Source of the DNA: Vibrio gangliei
GTDB taxonomy: Bacteria; Pseudomonadota; Gammaproteobacteria; Enterobacterales; Vibrionaceae
Direction of reading: 5' to 3'
Assembly: GCF_026001925.1 (NCBI RefSeq)
Contig: NZ_AP021869.1
Coordinates: 1,860,001-1,924,000, forward strand
Length of the DNA stretch: 64,000 bases
Below, one piece after another: positions 25,584-32,981 of the stretch; within the stretch, counting starts at the first letter, position 1, and the number at the start of each line of letters is the position of its first letter. The notes below the pieces were generated by a model. That model was not told the DNA's origin. It was given only the letters and a program-made list of their open reading frames with translations, and did not search any database. A program made the translations under genes and the position numbers.

Positions 25584-26738
25584 ATGAATAACGATAGCAC
25601 TATTTTTATTGGGTTAGATACCCATAAATCCTTCACCCAAGTCGCACTTTTAAAAGATAAACGTGGAGAAGCCCCTTCATCGTACAGTCGTATTCAATCA
25701 ACTAAATCAGCATTTATAAAACTCAGCCAAACACTCCAATCCCAATTTCCTAAAGCTACCCTGAATTTCATTTACGAAGCTGGTCCTTGTGGATATTGGA
25801 TTTATCGATTGCTCACAAGCATTGGACACCAATGCTACATTGTTGCGCCATCTTTAATCCCCAAAGCGCCTGGCGATAAAATCAAAACCGATAAAAGAGA
25901 TGCCGCCAAATTAGCGCGCCTTTTTCGAGCAGATGAACTCAATGCCATCTATGTACCTGAAGCAGAAGATGAAGCTATACGTGATTTATCTCGCGCACGA
26001 GAAACGGCAATGAAAGATTTAAAAGATGCCAAATTCCAACTCAAAGGCTTCTTACTACGAAATAATATTACGGCAACGGTCAAAGATAACTGGTCTAAAA
26101 AACATTTAAGATGGTTAACAGAATTAGTGCTCCCTCATCACAGCCAACAAATTGTGCTGCAAGAGATGATTCAAATCATCTCGGAACGAATGCAACGATT
26201 ACAAAGGCTCGATAATGAGCTGCTATATCAAGTTAAAAACTGGCGTTACTACCCTGTTGTAAAAGCGATTCAAGCGATGAGAGGCGTTCGTTTACTCGTG
26301 GCATTAGGAACCATCGCTGAACTGGGGGATTTAAGGCGTTTTGACCACCCGAGAAAGCTCATGTCCTACCTTGGGCTTGTCCCATCTGAGCACTCTAGTG
26401 GACAAAAACGAAGACAAGGCAGTATTACAAAATGTGGCAATAAACGAGCTCGACGATTATTAGTTGAAAGTGCACATACTTATAAACACAAACCCAATAT
26501 CTCAGCAGAGCTGCAAATACGACAAGAAGACTTATCAAAAGAAATTATTGATATTGCTTGGCAAGCTCAGCTTCGGTTATGTCGGCGCTACCAACGATTA
26601 ATGTTTTTAGGAAAGCACCGCAGTGTCGTCGTCACAGCGATAGCCCGTGAAATGGTCGCATTTATTTGGGCGATTGCTCGGGAGGTGGTAATCATACCGA
26701 TTGATCCACGCCAAAGAATATCAAGGTTACCAGTATGA
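25584..26738 (+). CDS. IS110/IS1111-family transposase, copy 2
   Basis: The protein is identical to that of copy 1 (384 aa): RuvC-like DEDD domain with D12, E65, D103 and D106, then the Transposase_20 domain containing the conserved serine. The frame is intact, and the identity indicates recent transposition. Confidence 0.95.
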   Translation: MNNDSTIFIGLDTHKSFTQVALLKDKRGEAPSSYSRIQSTKSAFIKLSQTLQSQFPKATLNFIYEAGPCGYWIYRLLTSIGHQCYIVAPSLIPKAPGDKIKTDKRDAAKLARLFRADELNAIYVPEAEDEAIRDLSRARETAMKDLKDAKFQLKGFLLRNNITATVKDNWSKKHLRWLTELVLPHHSQQIVLQEMIQIISERMQRLQRLDNELLYQVKNWRYYPVVKAIQAMRGVRLLVALGTIAELGDLRRFDHPRKLMSYLGLVPSEHSSGQKRRQGSITKCGNKRARRLLVESAHTYKHKPNISAELQIRQEDLSKEIIDIAWQAQLRLCRRYQRLMFLGKHRSVVVTAIAREMVAFIWAIAREVVIIPIDPRQRISRLPV

Positions 26739-26749
26739 ATAATAAATTA

Positions 26750-26962
26750 GTGTTAGCGCAACGCATTAAGCATCGGGTGTGGCATAAACTCCGACGGCGT
26801 TAGGATGGCAATAGCCTAACGGCTATTGAACCACGAGCATAGACTGCAGACAGGTGCCACGACGGAATAAGTAAGGTAAGCTCTGCTCACTTTAGAGTGA
26901 GTAATCTACGAATACCAGCATGATAACCGACGAAAGTACTTGCTTGAGCAATGCGTTAACAC
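26750..26962 (+). ncRNA. Candidate seekRNA/bridge RNA of IS1111-type element, copy 2
   Basis: Same sequence as in copy 1: closing complementary ends, hairpins at 26809-26828 and 26886-26901, and GGCGTTA at 26796-26802. At this site the complementarity to the target is longer: CGGCGTTA pairs with TAACGCCG around 27040. Confidence 0.6.
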
Positions 26963-27039
26963 TATCTCTTTTTTAAAGAAAAATGCCCAAAATAACTGGG
27001 TAGAATTTTTGCGCTCTACTTGACAGTGGGAGTCATACC

Positions 27040-27162
27040 AACGCCGCATTAAGGTGTGAGCAACGCTGCCCCTCAAACTAAAGTATTGCGCCGTAAACAC
27101 AGAACCCAACCTTGACCTGAAAATGCCAAGCGTTGGGAATCACACTTAAATGCTTGTTATGT
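27040..27162 (-). repeat. attC site of cassette 7, main part
   Basis: From AAC at 27040 to GTTATGT at 27156-27162, VCR-like; the outer core is split by IS copy 2. Confidence 0.88.
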
Positions 27163-27630
27163 ACAAAGTTCCAACAACTGCCTGACTTCTTTTTCTTCGC
27201 GGCCTTTCTTAACAACCTTGCCCATAGGATTAAACCAGATTGCTTCAATACCTGCTATGACTGCTGGCTCAATATCTTTGTCGTATGAGTCACCTATCAT
27301 TACCACTGATTTGGGGTCAACGTTTAAGGTGTCGATAATACGATGAAAGAAGTCCGGATCGCCTTTACCAATACCAAGGTTAGCTTTGCAAAAGTAACCT
27401 GAGATAAAAGGTGACAAACCTACTCGGTCGAAAGCCAATTTGATATCAGTTTCTGTTGAGTCGGCAGCATTAGTAGCAACATAAATTTGATGGTGTTTCG
27501 ACAGTATTGCTAGAGTTTCCAGAGCACCGTTCACAGCTTGTATACTTTCCCAATCACACATTTTCCCTACTTGATCTGGGAAGTCGACCATCAGCGTATC
27601 GCCCCAATCGAATAAGTACACTTTGCTCAT
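27157..27630 (-). CDS. Cassette 7: HAD-superfamily hydrolase
   Basis: This 157-aa phosphatase-like protein starts MSKVYLFDWGDTLM, the HAD motif I with the nucleophilic Asp; later come YVATNAADS (motif II), and VVMIGDSYDKDIEPAVIAGI (motif IV). The start at 27630 follows GGAGGG. It is short, with a minimal cap, and resembles phosphoglycolate-phosphatase-like HADs; the substrate is unknown. Confidence 0.87.
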   Translation of the reverse strand: MSKVYLFDWGDTLMVDFPDQVGKMCDWESIQAVNGALETLAILSKHHQIYVATNAADSTETDIKLAFDRVGLSPFISGYFCKANLGIGKGDPDFFHRIIDTLNVDPKSVVMIGDSYDKDIEPAVIAGIEAIWFNPMGKVVKKGREEKEVRQLLELCT

Positions 27631-27643
27631 TTTCCCTCCATGT

Positions 27644-27763
27644 ACATAACGCTCAGCGCAGGCGCAGCCAGCGCGGAGCGCATTTTGTATTAATGTTTGA
27701 GCGATAGCGAGTAACACAAAAGGTGCGTAGCGTTGGCTGTCGCTCTGCCGCTGCTTGTTATGC
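27644..27763 (-). repeat. attC site of cassette 6
   Basis: GTTATGC (27757-27763) and ACATAAC (27644-27650) bound a 120-bp site with inner boxes CTCAGCGCAGGCGCAGCCAGCG and GCGTTGGCTGTCGC. Confidence 0.88.
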
Positions 27764-28012
27764 GACAGGTGCACCGACCGCTTCCAGTTTTTTCCGGATG
27801 GAGTCGATTGACTCGTCATACTCCCAGTACATCACACGGCCATGCGACCCAGTAACTAAAAGATACTGCTCACTAACCGACTGCAGCCTCTCTATTGCAA
27901 CCAGCTTTGTTACGTACTTCTCTTCATTCACCGCTTCTGCAATTTCATTATTGTTTTCATCATATCCATGAACGATTATCGCTGTCTTAACATTTACCTC
28001 TAGGTACTGCAT
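27758..28012 (-). CDS. Cassette 6: small protein of unknown function
   Basis: This 84-aa protein begins MQYLEVNVKTAIIVHGYDENNNEI and shows alternating beta-strand patterns with no recognised motif. The ATG at 28012 follows GAAGGAAAT. The stop codon overlaps the attC core. Confidence 0.65.
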   Translation of the reverse strand: MQYLEVNVKTAIIVHGYDENNNEIAEAVNEEKYVTKLVAIERLQSVSEQYLLVTGSHGRVMYWEYDESIDSIRKKLEAVGAPVA

Positions 28013-28036
28013 CTATTTAATTTCCTTCTTCTTGTC

Positions 28037-28084
28037 GCATAACGCCGCATTCAGCGGCTTGTCCGCTGAAATGCTTTGTTAGCA
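28037..28084 (-). repeat. attC site of cassette 5 (48 bp, overlaps the gene end)
   Basis: GTTAGCA (28078-28084) and GCATAAC (28037-28043) lie only 48 bp apart, with inverted CAGCGG/CCGCTG in the centre. The last codons of cassette 5 (NKAFQRTSR) are encoded inside it. Confidence 0.85.
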
Positions 28085-28626
28085 TCGAGTGCTTCAATTT
28101 TTGCTACTGTCTTCTGATAAATTTCATCAAGTCCAGTAGCGAGCTCTTGGATATTGTAGTGCTCACCCCTGAAGCCAAATATGTTTGTAGCAGGATCGAA
28201 ATGGTGAATGATGTCAGAGTCTTGTATAGAGTCACCACCAATAGCTGACCGAGGCCCAAAAAGACGATGAACTATATTTCTATTTTTGCTGTTTTCTGCC
28301 CAATCATCTAAACGCTCATCGAAATGTTCAAAGTGGTCTCGTAGAGAACGATTTTGAACTGGATGGCCACTTTGAAGCTGAAGCATATCTCTAAGCGCCT
28401 GACCTCTGCGGTGAGCTCGCTTCGTGCTTTGTTTATTTCTTCCACCAGGTGGCCAAAAAATACGAGAAACGGCGGCAGCATGATGGATCAGATCAAGAGC
28501 ATGCTGAAAGAAATCGTCATCTATTTTTCTTTGGGTGATTGCGTTCATTATTTGAATGGAATGAAAGCATCTCTCGCACTCTTGCTTAGCTTGTTCGAGA
28601 TATATTTTGGCTAAAAAATCATCCAT
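28051..28626 (-). CDS. Cassette 5: hypothetical protein
   Basis: This 191-aa, mostly helical, charged protein begins MDDFLAKIYLEQAKQECERCF and contains HHAAAVSRIFWPP and DHFEHFDERLDDWAENSKNRNIVHRLFGP. The spaced histidines and acidic residues could suggest a metal site, but I do not recognise a family. The C-terminal nine or so residues are encoded by attC. The ATG at 28626 follows GGTGAAA. Confidence 0.7.
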   Translation of the reverse strand: MDDFLAKIYLEQAKQECERCFHSIQIMNAITQRKIDDDFFQHALDLIHHAAAVSRIFWPPGGRNKQSTKRAHRRGQALRDMLQLQSGHPVQNRSLRDHFEHFDERLDDWAENSKNRNIVHRLFGPRSAIGGDSIQDSDIIHHFDPATNIFGFRGEHYNIQELATGLDEIYQKTVAKIEALDANKAFQRTSR

Positions 28627-28639
28627 GTTTCACCTTGTA

Positions 28640-28763
28640 TGCTAACTTCACATTAAGGGGCACAAAATACCACAAAACTAAATTGTGCCACCGTAATCAC
28701 TAAAACCGATTTTAAACTAAAAATGCTAAAGGTTTTGTGTCCCTCTTAAATGTTTTGTTATAT
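28640..28763 (-). repeat. attC site of cassette 4
   Basis: GTTATAT (28757-28763) and TGCTAAC (28640-28646) bound a 124-bp VCR-like site. Confidence 0.9.
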
Positions 28764-29399
28764 TTAAGACTTTGAGCTTAAAAGTACTCCACTACCCATG
28801 CCAATAAACAAACCTCCAGTCATTTTTGCCAACTTACCTTCGAAGTTTTTAGTGCTGAGTTTTTGTCCTACATAGCGAGCAATGAATGCGTAACTTAAAT
28901 GAACACCCAGCACAATAGAGCAAATTGACAGATACATTATTGCAAATTGCTCGACATAAGGATGATTGGTATCCAAAAACTGTGGTAGGAATGCAGACAA
29001 AAAAATCATCGTTTTGGGGTTGCTAGCAGAGATAAGAAAGGCTTCTTTAAATAGGAGCTGTGAACTCATTTTAGTACTTATAGATTTTGACTTTGTTAAC
29101 TCAAAACTACTTTTTCTCGCTTGCCTAAAACTCTTGATGCCAAGGTAAATCAAGTAAAAGCCACCCACACATTTCATGATAGTAAACCATATAGGCAAAC
29201 GAGCTAGTATTTCTCCAACACCTATCGCAACCAACCCAACGATAATTAGCTGACAGAAGAGGTTACCGAAGACAGCTGATAATGCTGACCAAAATCCATA
29301 TTGAACACTATTCTTAACTACCAATAGTACATTTGGCCCGGGGGATAAGGTCACAACTAGATAGGCTAGAAAAAACATAGCCCAAGTTTCTAAGCTCAT
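28764..29399 (-). CDS. Cassette 4: LysE/RhtB-family exporter
   Basis: This 211-aa membrane protein shows AYLVVTLSPGPNVLLVVKNSVQYG at the start, the LysE hallmark, CVGGFYLIYLGIKSFRQA in the middle and AFLISASNPKTMIFLSAFLPQFL. Relatives export amino acids or other small metabolites. The ATG at 29399 follows GGAGTATT. The sequence differs substantially from the other LysE cassette (23200-23835), so the two were acquired separately. Confidence 0.9.
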   Translation of the reverse strand: MSLETWAMFFLAYLVVTLSPGPNVLLVVKNSVQYGFWSALSAVFGNLFCQLIIVGLVAIGVGEILARLPIWFTIMKCVGGFYLIYLGIKSFRQARKSSFELTKSKSISTKMSSQLLFKEAFLISASNPKTMIFLSAFLPQFLDTNHPYVEQFAIMYLSICSIVLGVHLSYAFIARYVGQKLSTKNFEGKLAKMTGGLFIGMGSGVLLSSKS

Positions 29400-29424
29400 T
29401 GAATACTCCTTTACTCAATAAAAA

Positions 29425-29551
29425 ATATAACGCCGCGTTAAGTGGTGAACAACGCGACCACCAAACCTAAAACATTGTGCCGTAAACACTAAATTCAAAG
29501 CAAACCGAAAATGCCACGCGTTGTGAATCCGTCTTAAACGCCTTGTTATGT
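29425..29551 (-). repeat. attC site of cassette 3
   Basis: GTTATGT (29545-29551) and ATATAAC (29425-29431) bound a 127-bp VCR-like site. Confidence 0.9.
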
Positions 29552-30088
29552 ACTTGCTCCCTCTGGCACGATCATAGGTAGGTCTGTACAACCAAAATCT
29601 AAACCAAACTGACTTAACAAACAGGTTAACTGACCTCTGTGGTGCGTTTGATGATTGAAAATATGTTGGCAAAACTCACCAACCGTACGTTCAATCACCT
29701 GCCCTTCGGTTGTCGTATACCTGACTACTTGGTTACAACTACCGGCACAAAACTGATTAGTGATTTCAATATAGATTGAGTCTACAAGTTCTCGTAATCC
29801 AACGAGTTCATTCAGATTTGAAGCGAAAGTATCAGAAACAGACTTAGAAACGGGTAACTTCTCTAGCACTGTAGGTTCAACTGATACCAACTCATTTGCT
29901 ACAAGACGCTGAAGCATGATTAAGTCACCGAACAAGATATGATTCCAGTGATCCATAATTGTCGGGAAAAATGAGCTAGTATTTTGATGCAACTGCTCAT
30001 GCGTCAGCTTACTGCAAACATCAAGTAACTGCTTATTCATTCGCTGATTGTACAGCGCCAACATCCTGAAATTTGAGGATAAATCCAT
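29546..30088 (-). CDS. Cassette 3: DinB-fold helical-bundle protein
   Basis: This protein of 180 aa begins MDLSSNFRMLALYNQRMNKQLLD from the ATG at 30088, after an excellent GGAGGT. The pattern HWNHILFGDLIMLQRLV in helix 2 and FCQHIFNHQTHHRGQLTCLL near the end gives the three-histidine arrangement of the DinB/YfiT-like metal-binding superfamily. It is a distant relative of cassette 14. The stop codon TAA is the one contained in the attC core. Confidence 0.83.
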   Translation of the reverse strand: MDLSSNFRMLALYNQRMNKQLLDVCSKLTHEQLHQNTSSFFPTIMDHWNHILFGDLIMLQRLVANELVSVEPTVLEKLPVSKSVSDTFASNLNELVGLRELVDSIYIEITNQFCAGSCNQVVRYTTTEGQVIERTVGEFCQHIFNHQTHHRGQLTCLLSQFGLDFGCTDLPMIVPEGAST

Positions 30089-30102
30089 TTGACCTCCAAA
30101 GT

Positions 30103-30228
30103 ACATAACGCCCTGTTAAGGGGTGAGCAACGCAATACCGAAGTCGCCGCATACCACCTTAAACACTAAAACCAACGCATAGTGAAAATGCCACGCGTTG
30201 CGAATCCCTCTTGAACAGTTTGTTATGG
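30103..30228 (-). repeat. attC site of cassette 2
   Basis: GTTATGG (30222-30228) and ACATAAC (30103-30109) bound a 126-bp VCR-like site. Confidence 0.9.
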
Positions 30229-30233
30229 CGATG

Positions 30234-30617
30234 CTAACGTTTAGCCACTATTCTCATTTCAACAAGTGCGTTCTCTGGGATAAATTCTGACACTCCAATA
30301 GCTGACCAAGCAGGATAAGGTTTTTTAACATATTCATCTTTTACTTTTGAAAACACGTCTATGTGCTTCTTTAAGTCAATGTGGAATGTCGTCATTTCGA
30401 GGATATGGTCGTAAGTTAACCCTGCCGCATTAAGGTAAACCCCGAGCTTATAAAAAGCGTCATGGAACTGTTCTTCTGGGTTCGTACTTATTTGCTTACC
30501 CTTCCTAGCAGCAGTAACGCCTGACAAATATACAGTGCCATCAGCTTCAATTACTGGCGAGAAATGCCAATCATCAAAGTAATGCCTAAATTCATCTGGT
30601 ACTATCGATTTTTTCAT
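30234..30617 (-). CDS. Cassette 2: RidA/YjgF-family protein
   Basis: This 127-aa protein shows the Rid pattern: VEADGTVYLSGVTAARKGKQIS, then EEQFHDAFYKLGVYLNAAGLTYDHILEMTTFHID and the closing PYPAWSAIGVSEFIPENALVEMRIVAKR. RidA members hydrolyse reactive enamine/imine intermediates; sub-family members have other roles. The catalytic Arg region of RidA is replaced by a different C-terminal stretch, although a final EMRIVAKR is present. The ATG at 30617 follows AGAGGGAAA. Confidence 0.85.
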   Translation of the reverse strand: MKKSIVPDEFRHYFDDWHFSPVIEADGTVYLSGVTAARKGKQISTNPEEQFHDAFYKLGVYLNAAGLTYDHILEMTTFHIDLKKHIDVFSKVKDEYVKKPYPAWSAIGVSEFIPENALVEMRIVAKR

Positions 30618-30630
30618 ATTTCCCTCTAAG

Positions 30631-30711
30631 CCATAACGCCGCGGTAAAAGGCGCGCCGACAGGCGCGTCCAGTGGAGCGAAGCGGAACGGATTTTGACCG
30701 CCTTGTTAGGC
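30631..30711 (-). repeat. attC site of cassette 1
   Basis: GTTAGGC (30705-30711) and CCATAAC (30631-30637) bound an 81-bp GC-rich site with inner GGCGCGCCGACAGGCGCGTCC. Confidence 0.9.
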
Positions 30712-30714
30712 ATT

Positions 30715-31140
30715 TTAATTTTCACGCAAAACGACCTCGCCGGTTCTTGGATTTGTAAGAGTAACATTTTCAAGTGCTTGTATAAGCCAACTTTCATTTT
30801 GCTTTGTTATTACTGCGAGAATTAATGTATCGACTTCATGAGGACCTGCTGGATGAGCGACACCTGCAGCCAAACGACTCCAGAAATGTATTACTGCAAC
30901 TCCAGTAGCAATATGAGAAACATCAATTAATTCGTTCTTTAGCGTTGAGTCGCTGTAGATAGTTTCGTGAATGGGAACGTGGAGGTTCACTATTTCATTA
31001 ACACCGCGAACATAGTGCCCAAAGCGATTCACAAAAGTCGCTTCTTCATTAAATAAGTTACCAAGTGCGTTCATATCGTGGACATTCCATGCCTCCTGAA
31101 ATGCAACTGGAATATCTTCTGGCTTATTTATCTTACTCAT
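30715..31140 (-). CDS. Cassette 1: SnoaL-like (DUF4440-type) protein
   Basis: This 141-aa protein is next to attI and is thus the most recent insertion if the array is in order. It begins MSKINKPEDIPVAFQEAWNVHDMNALGNLFNEEATFVNRFG, the characteristic start of SgcJ/EcaC-type NTF2-like proteins, and contains VAVIHFWSRLAAGVAHPAG. The start at 31140 is preferred; longer frames start in the attI region. Such proteins are small enzymes or binding proteins of unknown substrate. Confidence 0.83.
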   Translation of the reverse strand: MSKINKPEDIPVAFQEAWNVHDMNALGNLFNEEATFVNRFGHYVRGVNEIVNLHVPIHETIYSDSTLKNELIDVSHIATGVAVIHFWSRLAAGVAHPAGPHEVDTLILAVITKQNESWLIQALENVTLTNPRTGEVVLREN

Positions 31141-31170
31141 ATACTTGAACTCTTGTCGCGCCGCATGGCA

Positions 31171-31310
31171 GCCTAACATTCTTAATAACAGGCCGGCTCG
31201 TTTTCCCTCCAACCTAACTTACAATCAATCTAACATAAACCATTAAAAAATAAAGAATATACATAAATTTTATTATTTTACCTTCACATAAAAACGAGCC
31301 GGCCTGTTAT
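31171..31310 (-). promoter_or_regulatory. attI site region with 20-bp inverted repeat
   Basis: The cassette/attI junction is the core GTTAGGC on the minus strand (31171-31177). Eight bases farther out lies ATAACAGGCCGGCTCGTTTT (31185-31204), repeated exactly in inverse orientation at 31291-31310; the arms are 86 bp apart and the space between is very AT-rich. Each arm ends in a GTTAT sequence that resembles an integrase core. The promoter for the cassettes probably lies between the arms, but I cannot locate it firmly. Confidence 0.7.
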
Positions 31311-31460
31311 CACTTTTTACGTGGCATGTTATCTTGGGGAGTTCTTGATTCAACTTACCTATTAACAACGACTTACTAATTGCTCTGCCGACAAAATGAG
31401 CCACTACTCCTGATAAAACAAGCCATTTTTCATACTCAAACTCCTTCTAACACCAATAAA

Positions 31461-31476
31461 CTGTATAAAAAAACAG
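31461..31476. promoter_or_regulatory. LexA box of the integron integrase
   Basis: CTGTATAAAAAAACAG fits CTGT-N8-ACAG and is extended by AA and TT on its sides. It lies 17 bp before the intI start, where LexA control of integrases is known in Vibrio and class 1 integrons. Confidence 0.85.
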
Positions 31477-31492
31477 TTTTGGGAGGTGGGAA

Positions 31493-32476
31493 ATGGCAAG
31501 CAAATTCATTGAAGAAATCCGTAGACACATGCGAATGCGAGGCTATAGCCTCAAAACAGAAAAGGCCTATATATACTGGATAAAATACTTCATTCGCTTT
31601 AATAAGCTAAAGCATCCTCAAGATATGGGAACGACTGAGGTAACAGCCTATCTGTCTTATCTTGCTAATGAACAACACGTCGCTATCAACACTCAAAAAG
31701 TCGCGCTTAATGCGATTGCGTTCCTTTACAACCAGTTTTTACAAAGACCGCTTGGTGATCTAGGTTTTACTTATGCTAAAAAGCAGCGCAAGGTTCCGAG
31801 CGTACTTACGCCAAATGAAGTCCAACTGATACTGTCACACCTTTCTGGTGTTAATCACATCATTTTTTCTCTGTTGTATGGTTCTGGACTTAGAGTTAAT
31901 GAGTGTTTGAGAATTAGAGTTCAAGATCTTGATTTACAAAACCTATCTTTAACCGTGCGAGATGGGAAAGGGAAAAAAGATCGCGTAACTTTACTTAGCC
32001 CAACGTTAATTGGTTCTCTTCAATTGCAAATTCAGAAAGCGTCAAAAATACAAGAAGAAGATATCAAACAAGGCATCGGTCCCTCGCTTCCACACGCCCT
32101 TGGTAAAAAGTACCCGAACGCTTTTAAACAAATTGCTTGGATGTTTATCTTTCCTTCTTTAAGCATCTGTCGGCACCCACTGACTAATCAGCTTTGTCGG
32201 CATCATTTACACGATTCTGCACCAAGAAAGGCTCTCAAACGAGCGGTGCAACAGGCTAAAATCTTTAATAAACGAATAACATGCCATACCTTCCGTCATA
32301 GCTTCGCTACCGAACTGCTGCGCTCGGGGCAAGATATTCGTACAGTCCAAGAGCTATTAGGACATTCAGATGTAGCGACGACACAAATCTATACCCATGT
32401 TATTGGCGAACATTTTGCGGGTACTGTAAGCCCACTAAATAAAATCTTTATTGAAAACTATAAGGAAAACCAATGA
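31493..32476 (+). CDS. intI: Integron integrase, IntI2-like
   Basis: This 327-aa tyrosine recombinase inserts and excises cassettes. Catalytic residues are R134 ([10 protein letters not shown]), H265 and R268 (CHTFRHSF), H291 (LLGHSD) and Y300 (QIYTHV). The integron-specific insertion is present ([20 protein letters not shown]). The sequence follows IntI2, the integrase of Tn7, closely in blocks such as [17 protein letters not shown] and HFAGT, more than it follows the V. cholerae chromosomal integrase. Unlike common IntI2 it has no internal stop. The start follows GGAGGTGGG. It is transcribed away from the cassettes and ends 200 bp before a Tn7-like right end. Confidence 0.95.
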   Translation: MASKFIEEIRRHMRMRGYSLKTEKAYIYWIKYFIRFNKLKHPQDMGTTEVTAYLSYLANEQHVAINTQKVALNAIAFLYNQFLQRPLGDLGFTYAKKQRKVPSVLTPNEVQLILSHLSGVNHIIFSLLYGSGLRVNECLRIRVQDLDLQNLSLTVRDGKGKKDRVTLLSPTLIGSLQLQIQKASKIQEEDIKQGIGPSLPHALGKKYPNAFKQIAWMFIFPSLSICRHPLTNQLCRHHLHDSAPRKALKRAVQQAKIFNKRITCHTFRHSFATELLRSGQDIRTVQELLGHSDVATTQIYTHVIGEHFAGTVSPLNKIFIENYKENQ

Positions 32477-32556
32477 TCCTTGCCATGAACCAAACATAAC
32501 AAAAATTAGGGCTTATTTGGAACAGATACTTGAGTGGAGTAAACAATCTAAATTGC

Positions 32557-32680
32557 TTTGGGGCATTTTCGATTTAGGAATGGCAGCGTATCGATTGCGA
32601 TCGCTGCCATTTTAGTATGATACTTTAATACTAAGTATGAATCTTTATTACTTGGTATGAGACTTTATTACTCTCTCACA
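32557..32680. repeat. Inner copy of the Tn7-like right end
   Basis: This 124-bp segment differs from 40865-40988 at only about four positions. Sites at 32614-32631, 32634-32651 and 32654-32671 are spaced exactly 20 bp, and the terminal bases are CTCTCTCACA. A 9-bp hairpin (ATGGCAGCG/CGCTGCCAT, 32580-32610) is included and could serve as a terminator for intI. The flanking TTAGG does not match the left-end TCTGC, so this is not the end used in the last insertion. Confidence 0.85.
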
Positions 32681-32732
32681 TTAGGTTTTGGTCAACTTCA
32701 ACCGTAGTTCCCCGAGGGGAGGGAGTCCATAC

Positions 32733-32771
32733 ATCTTAGAGGGACGACACTTGGTAACAGGTGTCATCTAC
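32733..32771 (+). mobile_element. Relic of a second group II intron (3' end)
   Basis: CTTAGAGGGACGACACTTGG and TAACAGGTGTC followed by ATCTAC match domain VI and the 3' end of the intact intron at 14045-16207 in the other orientation (GGCACTTGGTAACAGGTGTC). Upstream bases fit the intron less well. It adjoins the inner right end. Confidence 0.5.
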
Positions 32772-32981
32772 TAGATAAAAACGAGTTTGATGCTGAAAGA
32801 TATGACATACAACTCATGCATTCTGCAAATTAGATACTAGTTGACCTATTTTTTATAATGCGACAAAGTATATGAAAATAGTAATAGTCAAACCGTAGTA
32901 GTTATTAACACTATAAGTATTTTTAGGTGCATTTCGATTTTTAGAGAAAGAGACTTGTATGTATCCTTCTGAGTGAATAAT

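Larger units (their letters stand above)
25484..27039 (+). mobile_element. IS1111-type (IS110 family) element, copy 2, in an attC core
   Basis: Same length (1,556 bp), ends and orientation as copy 1 at 19492-21047, shifted by 5,992 bp. It lies at the same position of a different attC core, between GTAT and AAC. Again there is no target duplication. The two copies in direct orientation enclose cassettes 8 to 14, so homologous recombination could delete that block. Confidence 0.93.
16270..31177 (-). mobile_element. Integron cassette array, 20 cassettes
   Basis: Twenty cassettes, all read leftwards from the integrase, are each a small gene followed by an attC site. The rule that the first core site of each attC is complementary to the junction core upstream of its own cassette holds throughout (for example GTTAGGC/GCCTAAC for cassette 1), which fixes the boundaries. 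attC lengths range from 48 to 130 bp. Two attC sites are split by IS1111-type elements and one is almost entirely deleted. The array sits inside the Tn7-like shell. I number cassettes from the integrase. Confidence 0.95.

Noticed and set aside
16270..30711. CRISPR array
   Set aside because: The repeats are 48-130 bp, imperfect, lie between genes and have GTTRRRY/RYYYAAC cores: they are attC sites. No cas genes or short regular repeats are present.
30618..30797. Upstream extensions of cassette genes (for example to 30797, 27819, 23118 or 17958)
   Set aside because: They run through attC sites and cassette boundaries; internal starts with good ribosome binding sites fit the protein families better.
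16270..31177. Antibiotic-resistance cassettes
   Set aside because: None of the 20 products resembles aad, dfr, sat, cat, qnr or bla families; the acetyltransferases and glyoxalase-fold protein lack diagnostic resistance features.
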